From the NCBI GenBank assembly GCA_002416505.1, contig DIAM01000004.1:25048-89047 (forward strand): 64,000 bases of DNA, given 5' to 3'. The DNA comes from Gammaproteobacteria bacterium UBA5078. GTDB taxonomy: Bacteria; Pseudomonadota; Gammaproteobacteria; Pseudomonadales; Pseudohongiellaceae. The notes under the pieces were generated by a model. That model ran no database searches. It saw nothing but the letters and a program-made list of their open reading frames with translations, and was not told the DNA's origin. Made by a program: the position numbers and the translations under genes. Below are positions 43,187-51,522 of the stretch, piece by piece; the first letter of the stretch is position 1; each line of letters starts with the position of its first letter.

Positions 43187-44914
43187 CTACTCAGCCTCGT
43201 CGAGACCCTGCACTATATCTTTAAGTTGTTGCTTAGACTTCGAACTAAGCAATTTCGAGTCGAGACTTAAGCTTAAGCCTTCTGCATCTAATAGAATTAA
43301 CTCTTTCTCATCTTCGTCATTTATCACTCGATACAATTGCACAGGATCAGTTAGGTTTTTCGGCGTAACCGTGGCTACGGGTAAACAGCGAAATTTCTTC
43401 TTAACTAACAAATATGTATCTTCCGACATATAGATGTGCCCAGGAAGAGAGCTCGACTCGATTCGGCTAGCAAGATTTACAGAAGACCCAATGATCGTAT
43501 ATTCCATACGACTCTCTGTACCGAAGTTTCCCACTGTACAAAAACCGGTATGTATCCCGATACGAATCTTAAAGGGTTTGGTAAAGCCTGCCGCCTGCCA
43601 TTCATCATGAAGCTCATGCACACGCCTCTGCATGGCGCTAGCCATTGCGACACATTTTTGCGCATCTTCCGCAACACCAGCACTCTGAGGATCACCAAAA
43701 AATATCATAATGGCATCGCCAATATACTTGTCCACGGTAGCACCGAACTCCAATGCAATCGTGGTCATCTCTTTCAAGTATTGATTCAGTAATTGCGTTA
43801 AATCCTCCGACTCCATCTTGTCTGTGGTGCCAGTAAAGTTAACGATATCAGAGAAAAATATAGTGAGCTTTTTTCGGGAGGAGGACAGCGTAACATCCTT
43901 CTCTCCCGAAAATATCGATTCGTATATCTGTGGAGACAAGTACTTCGACAATTTATTAGAAAGGGACTGCAACATTTCTGCTCGATTTTTTTCCTGCACG
44001 AGTTTCAAGCGATTCTCACCCTCGTTTTTCACTCGTTGGATCATGTCCTGCATACCTACAATCATATGATTGAACGCAATTGAAAGCTGGCCTATCTCAT
44101 CTGATCTTTCTACATCTACACGCTGACTATAGTCTTGCGTCTTCGTAATTGAGCGCGCCGTTCTCGACAACTGTAGTATTGGATTCAAGATATAGTTAGC
44201 GATCACAAACGCTAGGGACGCAATTAATATGACCCCTATAAGCAATGCAATCATGAATACACTTGTGAGAGTGTTAAGCACGGATAACGCGAAGGCCGTG
44301 TCTTGCGCAAGAACAACAGTCCACTCCGGTCTCTGCCCCAATTCTTGCTCGACAACGATGTAGTCAGGACTTTGTAAAACCGCGGGGACTTGCTCACCAG
44401 ATTGCAGCAGCTCATAACGCAGCTGCGCGCTACTGGCAAACAAGCGTGTAAGATTCTCTTGTTCGTAGCGCACTAGTAATAAACCAATCTGTTGATGATC
44501 GAACGTGGAATAAAGTGGTACTGAGTCGAAGCTCTCGCCAACATAGAGATTACCAAGCTGCGCTATGTCGCTAGAGGCCACCACGCGAGCATCGTTATCG
44601 AGCACATAGAAGTCTCCTGATAATTCGAGGTCCTGCTTTTTAAGCAACAAGAGGTTGAAGATACGTTGATCGAGGTCGTCGGTAAGTATGTCGTTCATCA
44701 CATCCAAGGACGCGATAAAGTGCAGATCATTCTGGAGCGAGCGCAGGCTTTGGTCGAGGCGATCTACGGTAATAGCGAGTTGATTGCGCATATCAAAGCG
44801 CACACGCTCTTCGATATCTGTGCGATAAGCACTTCCCAAAATTCCCATTGTAATCACATAAGGTGCGAGGCTTAGGACAATAAGAATGAGAATGGTCTTC
44901 GCTCTAAAACTCAT
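43187..44914 (-). CDS. Membrane adenylyl cyclase (class III) with HAMP domain
   Basis: 575 residues. Two membrane helices (about 7-27 and 217-241) flank a periplasmic sensor region with Cache-like features. A HAMP domain (about 241-293), a coiled coil and a class III cyclase domain (about 345-530) follow. Metal-binding Asp356 (TIFFSDIVNFTG) and Asp400 (DKYIGDAIM), substrate Lys396, the YTIIG Thr, and the Asn/Arg of VNLASR are all present, so it should be active and make cAMP rather than cGMP. It overlaps the PstS-like gene by 11 bases. The periplasmic part may receive a signal from that partner. Confidence 0.9.
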   Translation of the reverse strand: MSFRAKTILILIVLSLAPYVITMGILGSAYRTDIEERVRFDMRNQLAITVDRLDQSLRSLQNDLHFIASLDVMNDILTDDLDQRIFNLLLLKKQDLELSGDFYVLDNDARVVASSDIAQLGNLYVGESFDSVPLYSTFDHQQIGLLLVRYEQENLTRLFASSAQLRYELLQSGEQVPAVLQSPDYIVVEQELGQRPEWTVVLAQDTAFALSVLNTLTSVFMIALLIGVILIASLAFVIANYILNPILQLSRTARSITKTQDYSQRVDVERSDEIGQLSIAFNHMIVGMQDMIQRVKNEGENRLKLVQEKNRAEMLQSLSNKLSKYLSPQIYESIFSGEKDVTLSSSRKKLTIFFSDIVNFTGTTDKMESEDLTQLLNQYLKEMTTIALEFGATVDKYIGDAIMIFFGDPQSAGVAEDAQKCVAMASAMQRRVHELHDEWQAAGFTKPFKIRIGIHTGFCTVGNFGTESRMEYTIIGSSVNLASRIESSSLPGHIYMSEDTYLLVKKKFRCLPVATVTPKNLTDPVQLYRVINDEDEKELILLDAEGLSLSLDSKLLSSKSKQQLKDIVQGLDEAE

Positions 44915-45311
44915 GAATTATCTTCAAATTTGAATCCACCATCTCGATAGGGAGATAACCGATTGCACCCTCAACAGATTCGATGAAGCGTTTGACGGAC
45001 TGCAAAGAGGCCTGTGTAGTCGGCGGTGGCACACCCTGAAAGTGATTGTTCACCCAGTAGCGGTTAATCTCATCCCTGCCCATATTGAGAATTTGCATTT
45101 CGAACTCAATTCGAACCGGATCGCTACCGAGAGGATTTACCGGTACAACTCTACCCGACCCTTCGAAACTGCGCTTTTTCAAGAAAATATCGCGAATCTT
45201 GTCAGCACCCATCGTCTGTACCGCGCTAGTGCTAGACATCACTACAGCATAGTCGGCTGAGTGCGCGGTCAGCGACACTAGCAGCGAAACGTAGGCGAGT
45301 AGAATACGCAT
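44904..45311 (-). CDS. Small PstS-like periplasmic binding protein
   Basis: 135 residues. A signal peptide (1-18) ends in AHS. The remainder, with VVMSSTSAVQTMGADKIRDIF and VRIEFEMQILNMGRDEINRYW, resembles the short phosphate-ABC-type substrate-binding proteins that are half the size of PstS. These are often encoded near histidine kinases or cyclases rather than transporters. No ABC permease is present. Its stop is inside the cyclase gene and its start overlaps the porin-like gene by one base (TGATG), so the three genes form one operon. Confidence 0.8.
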   Translation of the reverse strand: MRILLAYVSLLVSLTAHSADYAVVMSSTSAVQTMGADKIRDIFLKKRSFEGSGRVVPVNPLGSDPVRIEFEMQILNMGRDEINRYWVNNHFQGVPPPTTQASLQSVKRFIESVEGAIGYLPIEMVDSNLKIIHEF

Positions 45312-46318
45312 CAGAACAACACTGAAAAAGAGCCAACGAGGCGATTATTATCGGAGTCTGCATGCCACTGATATTCCAACTTTAGCGATATAGGAAATTG
45401 AGGACGATAGCTATAGCCTAATACACCAATCTTTTCGTGCAGCGAAATTCGATCGTCCCTGAAGCTCTCCGCCCTAGCGATCACTGCATGGCGTGGCCGA
45501 AACCGATATTCAAATTGTGTGTAGATTGAGGACGACTTCACTTTCGGCAGCAGCTTTGCTGTGTGATAGTCCACTATGCCTTCTAACAGCACCGTGTATG
45601 GGCCCTTGTCAAAACGAGAGTTCAACTGAAAATAGCGAGTACTACCTTGATTGATCTCCCGAAATCGGCCTGCGCTGCCACCTATACTCCACGACTCCGA
45701 AAGAGTTTTCTCAAGAGTAAAGCCATAGTGCTGATCGACGGCGATATTCACATACTTGGCATCCATATCACCGGTATTTTGAAGATAGACGCTGTAGCGA
45801 ATGGACTCGTGAAGCGGGGTGAAACCTGAAACTTGCAGACCAGTGACGAACTTTGGGAACATCTCGCGGCTCAAGCGCGGGCTTGACGTAGTTTCTCTCA
45901 ACACGTTAATCGGCTGTAGATTCCAATAACCGATGGGAGTGATCTGCTTGCCTACTCGAAAAGTCGCATAGTCAGAAAACTTGTAGTCGGCATAGAAACG
46001 CTCAATTGCAGGCCTAGTGTTAGTATCACTACTATTTGTTTCGAAATCGTAGCTATAGAAGCCGACTGATTCGATTTCAGCTAGAAACGAAATATTTTCT
46101 GAAAGATTGCCATAGGCCAACAGTGCAACGTCATCGAGTACGAACTCCTTAAGATCCTCACCTTGGGAGAACTCAGTAGAGAAATACCCACCAAGGGTAA
46201 ATTTTTCATGGGCCTTGTAGCCTAAGCCAAGCTGGTAATCTCCTTCCTGAGCCTGAGCAAACTGCCCAATGAGGAGGCTCATAATAAAGAAAAGTGGGTG
46301 GCGTAACGATGTTTGCAT
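45311..46318 (-). CDS. Outer-membrane porin-like beta-barrel protein
   Basis: 335 residues. A signal peptide (1-23) ends in AQAQ. Alternating aromatic/hydrophobic strands follow, with a terminal Phe (VGSFSVLF). An NLSENISFLAEIESVGFYSYDF region and FRVGKQITPIGYWNLQPINV resemble porin-like proteins of the OprP/DcaP-like type. First gene of the porin / binding protein / cyclase operon. The ribosome site is weak. An anion or small-molecule channel is plausible. Confidence 0.75.
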   Translation of the reverse strand: MQTSLRHPLFFIMSLLIGQFAQAQEGDYQLGLGYKAHEKFTLGGYFSTEFSQGEDLKEFVLDDVALLAYGNLSENISFLAEIESVGFYSYDFETNSSDTNTRPAIERFYADYKFSDYATFRVGKQITPIGYWNLQPINVLRETTSSPRLSREMFPKFVTGLQVSGFTPLHESIRYSVYLQNTGDMDAKYVNIAVDQHYGFTLEKTLSESWSIGGSAGRFREINQGSTRYFQLNSRFDKGPYTVLLEGIVDYHTAKLLPKVKSSSIYTQFEYRFRPRHAVIARAESFRDDRISLHEKIGVLGYSYRPQFPISLKLEYQWHADSDNNRLVGSFSVLF

Positions 46319-46731
46319 ACGGGGTGTCGACTATTTTCGATTCATTATAATTGGCCGTCAATCCTAGCATTACTCCAACTGTTCACAAATACCTATCGCT
46401 AGCTTGTATTGATCTTGGTCAAGCATCCACCCCTTTAAGTAACATCTCCGTTTCTTAATTACATAATCGAGACGAAATCTTTCAATTTGAGCGTGCATTT
46501 AAGGAATACTTAATATTATTCCTGTAGCAGAGTTGCCGAGCGGCCCCTGCCCACCATATCCAGGTTCTACACTTTGAATTCCCATGATTGCCACACGCCA
46601 CTTACAAGCTTAAGAACGATTAAGTCCAAGCGACGGTCAAAAAAAAAGGGCCAAAGATTTTTAATTAAAATCTCATAGCCCTTTCTCAATTTCCTCCAAA
46701 CCTTAATTTAGAGGAAACCATACGTCAAAAA
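46319..46731. other. Intergenic region, promoter of the porin operon and terminator of the metalloprotease
   Basis: About 410 bases. It contains the minus-strand terminator listed separately and AT-rich sequence upstream of the porin-like gene. A stretch near 46530-46575 superficially resembles parts of a tRNA, but no complete cloverleaf could be drawn. Confidence 0.5.
46639..46684 (-). terminator. Strong intrinsic terminator of the metalloprotease gene
   Basis: Read on the minus strand: AAAGGGC, then an inner AT-rich inverted repeat, then GCCCTTT continuing into an uninterrupted run of nine T. It lies about 50 bases downstream of the metalloprotease stop codon. Confidence 0.85.
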
Positions 46732-49185
46732 TTAAATAGGATCGCCTGAAGGCATCTCCAACGCTGGTCCCGGAATCGCGCCATCCGTGCGCCCTTGCCA
46801 ACGGCGAATATCCGCCGCCGCACTAGCTTGATAGGGGCTGGCGTTGCGGACCCCTTCCAACTCACTCGCTAGCCTGTTCAGACGATCTGCCAGCACTGCT
46901 TTGACTTCACCGGAGCTGTCCTCGCTACTAGCTTGCACCATCATCTCATTCATCGTTACTCTTTGAGCAACGTGCAACACAGCAGTTTGATACTCGCTAT
47001 CGGGGATATTAGCGCCCCACGTTACTTCTATTAGACGATCAACTACCTCTTCCAGACTTGGGTAGTCACCCATGCTGCCGTAGGCAATTAATCGTGCCAT
47101 TCTTTCTGGGTGCAAAACCGATTGGACCGTTAGGTTCGCCGAGCCTTCTACAGCGCCCATCGCATCGAATAACAGGCCCGTGTTGCCAGGGAAAACTTCG
47201 CCTTGATTGTGCCGGAATGCCGATGGCGGCAACAATGCGAGAATGCTTTGCGGCAGCGTCAGGAACTCTACATCAAGAGTGGACAACACTGTCTCCAATG
47301 CGTCTCTTTGCTCCTCTCCATCGATAATCGTAAACGGCACTTGACCGTCCCCTCTCAACGAGTAGAGATAGTCTGCGCCGCCTATGCTCTGCGCAGCAGA
47401 ATTGAGTTGAAAGCGATGATGCATATACAACGGCAGCAGCACGTACTCTAATTCGGAGATTGGTTCACCATTGCGAATCATCGCCTCGCTAAAGTTCGCC
47501 AAGCCGATGCGACGCACCTCTATTTCATGCTTGAGTTGGTCGACAAGATTATCGCCATTGTCCCAGACACCTGCGAACTGGTGGCCAGCGCCAACGAAAC
47601 TATTATTGTTGTGATCCATGAACAGCAGGCCTCTATCCAGGCTCTCCTGCACAATCTTCCCTAACTCCTCGGCCTCGTCGGCTCCGGGTGCGAATTGCTC
47701 GTAGGCATAGCGGATAGCCAGCTTGTCGTACTCGCCAATTCTCTGGGGATAGGCATTGGAAAGATCCAGCTTGCCGTCATCTGTTATCTCGACTAAAGGT
47801 GCCGGGTAGTCCATTACACTCTCTCGACCGGTAGCGCTGCCTAGATAGTTATGGGGAAAACCCAGGGTATGCCCTACTTCATGCGCGGAGAGCTGACGAA
47901 CTCTGTCCAGTGCCATGTTCACGGATGCGTCGTTATTGTCCGCAACTACCTCAAGATATTCGAACCCTGGGACTAGGCCCTGGCCATGAAGATAGTCTTG
48001 ACGCAGACGCAGGCTGCCGAGATTCACATTGCCCTTGATGATCTCGCCGGTGCGTGGGTCCATCACTGAAGCGCCATAGGAGTAGCCGCGAGTCTGTCGA
48101 TGCGTCCAATGAATCATATTGTAGCGGACGTCTTGAGGATCGGCGCCAGCGGGCAGCTCGCGAACTTGAAAGGCATCGATGAAACCGGCGGCCTCATAGG
48201 CCTGATTCCACCAGCTTGCCCCGGCGATCAATGCACTCTTGATCGGCTCCGGCGTGCCCGAGTCCACATAATAGACTATGGGTTCAACGGCCTCCGAGCG
48301 CGCAGCGCTTGGGTCTTTCTTCTCGAGACGATGGCGGCTAACTAGTCGCACCATCATATCGTCGCCGATCGCGGTGCTGTAGTCATAGACCGTAGGACCA
48401 TTGGTACCGATGCGTGGGTCTGACACACGCATGTTGTAGTTACTGTCGGGCAGTTTCGTGATTGAATGATGCTGTCGTAGCGTGACCGACTCGCCCGAGG
48501 CGGCAACCTGATTTACCAAGTTGCCAGGATTGTTGCTGCCAAAGGTGAGCATCGTTTCGATCTCGATATTCTCCGGGAATGTCTTGGTGTTCTCGAGATA
48601 GAAAGCGCTGCGACTCTTGTCCAAGGTATAGTTGCCTTGGTTGCGGCGCGAGATATTGCCAATCACGTTGCGCGCATCGCGCAGGAAGAAGTCAGTTGCA
48701 TCGACTAGAATACTGTCACCGCTTGCGGCGGCTATGTCGAAGCCCCAGAGCACGGAGGGTGCGAAGGCATCGACCACTGCTTGTCGCTCTAATGGATTTT
48801 CACTATCTGCCCGGTAGCGATAATTGGGCTCGACTAGAAGCACTCTAGGACCCACACGCTTAGCACTCAATATGTATGTACCGCCAAGCTGGCCGCGATC
48901 TATACCAACAGGGTTCGAGCCCAGGCCAGAGGCCATGGAGATAGCGTAGAGAAACTCGGTATCGAGCTTATCGATCTCCCAGTACATCTTGCCGTTGGCT
49001 TCGTCCCAAAAAATATTGAAGTAGCCTTCCATGCGCGTCGTATTCGCAACTTTGTCTGCGATCGAGGGCAAATTCTGTGCGCTGGCGAAAGATGTGAACA
49101 ATAACAGTGCAAGAGCCACTAGGGCACGTGGGCAATTTAGGCGTGGAAAACGCAGTGCCCGTGCTAGAGAATTCCTAAAATTCAT
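46732..49185 (-). CDS. Zinc-dependent metalloprotease (DUF5117/DUF5118-type)
   Basis: 817 residues from ATG 49185, chosen because GAGG lies 9 bases upstream; the frame extends 28 codons further without a better start. A signal peptide (about 18-37) ends in ASAQ. The extended zinc motif is His435-Glu436-x2-His439-x5-His445 (HEVGHTLGFPH), as in metzincins. The N-terminal domain matches the large family of secreted metalloproteases with DUF5117/5118 domains found in marine bacteria. The C-terminal third is helical. Export to the periplasm or outer membrane is likely. The upstream serine hydrolase lies on the same strand about 195 bases away. Confidence 0.9.
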   Translation of the reverse strand: MNFRNSLARALRFPRLNCPRALVALALLLFTSFASAQNLPSIADKVANTTRMEGYFNIFWDEANGKMYWEIDKLDTEFLYAISMASGLGSNPVGIDRGQLGGTYILSAKRVGPRVLLVEPNYRYRADSENPLERQAVVDAFAPSVLWGFDIAAASGDSILVDATDFFLRDARNVIGNISRRNQGNYTLDKSRSAFYLENTKTFPENIEIETMLTFGSNNPGNLVNQVAASGESVTLRQHHSITKLPDSNYNMRVSDPRIGTNGPTVYDYSTAIGDDMMVRLVSRHRLEKKDPSAARSEAVEPIVYYVDSGTPEPIKSALIAGASWWNQAYEAAGFIDAFQVRELPAGADPQDVRYNMIHWTHRQTRGYSYGASVMDPRTGEIIKGNVNLGSLRLRQDYLHGQGLVPGFEYLEVVADNNDASVNMALDRVRQLSAHEVGHTLGFPHNYLGSATGRESVMDYPAPLVEITDDGKLDLSNAYPQRIGEYDKLAIRYAYEQFAPGADEAEELGKIVQESLDRGLLFMDHNNNSFVGAGHQFAGVWDNGDNLVDQLKHEIEVRRIGLANFSEAMIRNGEPISELEYVLLPLYMHHRFQLNSAAQSIGGADYLYSLRGDGQVPFTIIDGEEQRDALETVLSTLDVEFLTLPQSILALLPPSAFRHNQGEVFPGNTGLLFDAMGAVEGSANLTVQSVLHPERMARLIAYGSMGDYPSLEEVVDRLIEVTWGANIPDSEYQTAVLHVAQRVTMNEMMVQASSEDSSGEVKAVLADRLNRLASELEGVRNASPYQASAAADIRRWQGRTDGAIPGPALEMPSGDPI

Positions 49186-49328
49186 TCCAATTACCTCGGT
49201 CTGGTGGAGACCATCTTTGAAAAGAGTGGAGTTTGTTAGATTTATAGGGGAGCGCAAAGAGATTAACATCGCCTCTACAATTTTTGTAGGAGCATCTACG
49301 GCACGAAACCCAGCAACTTAACAGCAAT

Positions 49329-49351
49329 CTTCACGCCAAGTGAGCGTGAAG
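49329..49351 (-). terminator. Hairpin between serine hydrolase and metalloprotease genes
   Basis: Perfect 8-bp inverted repeat CTTCACGC / GCGTGAAG with a 7-base loop, about 30 bases after the stop of the minus-strand serine hydrolase. No T-run. Confidence 0.45.
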
Positions 49352-49379
49352 TTGAAGGCAATTACGCTAAAGTCCCGCG

Positions 49380-50594
49380 CTAGCGCAATGCGCGGGTCAT
49401 TGCGGCAAAGAAGTCCGCTTCGGCAATCACCGTCGTGGCCTCGGGCTTCGAGCGCGCACTCCACACCACGATTACGACGTTCTCTCGCGGGTTGACGTAG
49501 ATGAATTGCCCGAAGATACCGACGGCCTCGTAGGCATCCTCATGGATGCTGCCCTGCGCATTCATCTCGGGCCATAGCATAAACCCGTACTCCACTTCCT
49601 CGCCGTTGATGACATTGGGTTGGGAGGATCGTTTCACCCATCCGTCCGGGAGCACTGCCTCCCCATTGACGACGCCTTCATCGAGAAGAAATTGTCCGAA
49701 GCGGCCGTAGTCTCGCAGCGTTGCGGAGAAACCACTGCCGCCGACCTCGATTCCACCAGGAGACTCCAGCCACCAATTTGCCTGGGACTCCATGCCCATA
49801 TTCCCCCAGATTTTCTCTGTCAGGTATTCGGAGATAGGGCGCTCTATTGCGGCATGCAATAGTTCCGCAGCTACCTGGGTTTCACCGGTGCTGTAATTCC
49901 AGCGTGAGCCGGGTTCGGCCACTCGCGCAAGGTTCGCCATCACTCTGAGCATGCCTCCCTCTTCCTGTGCGATCTGCGCCTCTAGTAGCTCGCGCCTGTC
50001 GGAGCTGCGATCGGTGTAGGTCTCGTTCCAGCCTGCACCCGAGGTCATCTGCAGCACTTGTTGCACGGTGACTCCGTCATAGGCACTGCCTACTAACGCG
50101 GGAATATAGTCAATTAACTGGGAGTCTAGGCCCCCAATATAGCCATCCTTGATCGCCGCACCGATAAGTGTCGCGGTGATGGACTTAGCAATCGACATCG
50201 ACATCCAACGCGTTCTCTGCGTATTTCCTAACTGATAGGTCTCATACGCCACCTCGCCATCTTTGATCGCGAGTAAGCCACTAACACGATTCACCGCTAA
50301 GTAGTCATAAAGATCGTAGCTACGACCATTAGACTCGATATTAATATTGCTGATGGTTCTATCGCCAGCGGGTAAAGGATAGACATGGCTCCCAGTCTCT
50401 ACTATACGTGTGGAGAATAGGCGATCGATGTTGCGAAAGGTATTGGCGCCGATGTCTGGCAAGAATGTGCCATCGTAGACTTCCCGCACTGTAGCGATAG
50501 TCTCGTCAGAATGGGGATTATCGACCTGGGCTTGGGCTTGGGATACTTGCATTGAAAACGCAATAATAATCCAGAAAGCGGCCTGTATTTTCAT
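49380..50594 (-). CDS. Exported serine hydrolase, beta-lactamase-related family
   Basis: 404 residues. A signal peptide (1-22) ends in AQA. The SxxK motif is Ser134-Ile-Ala-Lys137 (MSMSIAKSITATL). The YxN position reads Tyr-Ser-Thr in RWNYSTGETQ. QMTSGAGWNE and YGFMLWPE segments follow the family pattern of class C-type esterases/peptidases. AGGAG lies 6 bases before the ATG. It is only distantly similar to the serine hydrolase at 426-1730. Substrate unknown. Confidence 0.85.
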   Translation of the reverse strand: MKIQAAFWIIIAFSMQVSQAQAQVDNPHSDETIATVREVYDGTFLPDIGANTFRNIDRLFSTRIVETGSHVYPLPAGDRTISNINIESNGRSYDLYDYLAVNRVSGLLAIKDGEVAYETYQLGNTQRTRWMSMSIAKSITATLIGAAIKDGYIGGLDSQLIDYIPALVGSAYDGVTVQQVLQMTSGAGWNETYTDRSSDRRELLEAQIAQEEGGMLRVMANLARVAEPGSRWNYSTGETQVAAELLHAAIERPISEYLTEKIWGNMGMESQANWWLESPGGIEVGGSGFSATLRDYGRFGQFLLDEGVVNGEAVLPDGWVKRSSQPNVINGEEVEYGFMLWPEMNAQGSIHEDAYEAVGIFGQFIYVNPRENVVIVVWSARSKPEATTVIAEADFFAAMTRALR

Positions 50595-50865
50595 GTTAAC
50601 TCCTGCACATTGAGTGCCACGGAATGATCGGATATTAATTCTGTGAATAGACTAGCACAATTCGTATTGGCTCATGGCCAGGCTTAAAGCCCTCAGGTAT
50701 AGAATGTCCTAAACTAGCGATTTGACGCCGCAATTTTGCAATGTTTTCATGATTTATGATTCGAAGTCTTGCTTATTATAGCTTCGAAATTTAGCAGACC
50801 GTGCCAGCGATTCACGGGCCTTCTGCTTACACAATTTATTTATCAACAACTGTAAAAGGAGCTCG

Positions 50866-51111
50866 ATGATGAAATTTGAGGAATTATTGCAAGATCCACG
50901 TGCCAGTTTCGACTCCCCTGCACAGATAGTGAACTCTGAGGAACTCAGCAAGGCACAAAAGATAGAACTACTACGGCGCTGGGAATATGACGTGGAACAG
51001 TTGCAAGCGGCAGAGGGAGAAGGAATGGACAGTAATCGCAACGAAGGCGAGATGCTTCAAAAGCTTATAGACGCGCTGCACCGCCTAGGCGAACGGCCAG
51101 GGCCTAAGTAA
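50866..51111 (+). CDS. Small conserved cytoplasmic protein (81 aa)
   Basis: 81 residues, mostly helical and charged. The pattern FEELLQDPRASFDSPAQIV, then LSKAQKIELLRRWEYDVEQL and LQKLIDALHRLG matches a group of small uncharacterised proteobacterial proteins. Two consecutive ATG codons follow AAAGGAG; the second (50869) has the better spacing. Function unknown. Confidence 0.7.
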   Translation: MMKFEELLQDPRASFDSPAQIVNSEELSKAQKIELLRRWEYDVEQLQAAEGEGMDSNRNEGEMLQKLIDALHRLGERPGPK

Positions 51112-51522
51112 TAAGGGCCAAGGAGGTCTCGAGACCACGAAGTTCGTGGCCTAAGTCTAAAAGTACTCGGGGACATGGCTGTCCCAGATAATAATGACAA
51201 AAGTGCTTGCAAGGCTTGAAATCGAAGACTTTGCCAACGCGATTGTCGGGCACCCAATACAGCAGCCCTTGAAGGCCGGCGTAAAGCTACTTTTCGACAC
51301 TAGCTGTGTGCAAACCTGCGACAATGCATGAACCTATTGGTCGCAAGTCGCACTCGTTGAGAAGCTAAAATTGCGCCTTAACCGCTTCAAATCGTCACTT
51401 TTGCCAACTAATTCATAGCAGTTTGTAACAAAGGCAGGGAAATCACGGTATTTACCAGTACAATTCGTGACCCATAATTGGCGGTTCGCATTCGGCGGCT
51501 CATTCTACAAAGGCTTCAGTTG
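51112..51522. other. Intergenic region upstream of the second TonB-dependent receptor
   Basis: About 410 bases. Two small adjacent palindromes, GGTCTCGAGACC (51125-51136) and CCACGAAGTTCGTGG (51135-51149), follow the small gene and may act as a terminator or operator. The rest shows no gene. Confidence 0.45.

Noticed and set aside
46525..46575. Stretch resembling tRNA D-arm (GCCGAGCGG) and T-loop (GGTTCTA)
   Set aside because: Spacing is far too short for a tRNA, and no acceptor stem, anticodon stem or CCA end can be paired. Chance resemblance or at most a degraded fragment.
49186..49269. 28-codon N-terminal extension of the metalloprotease
   Set aside because: The internal ATG at 49185 has a GAGG site at good distance and is followed by a normal signal peptide.
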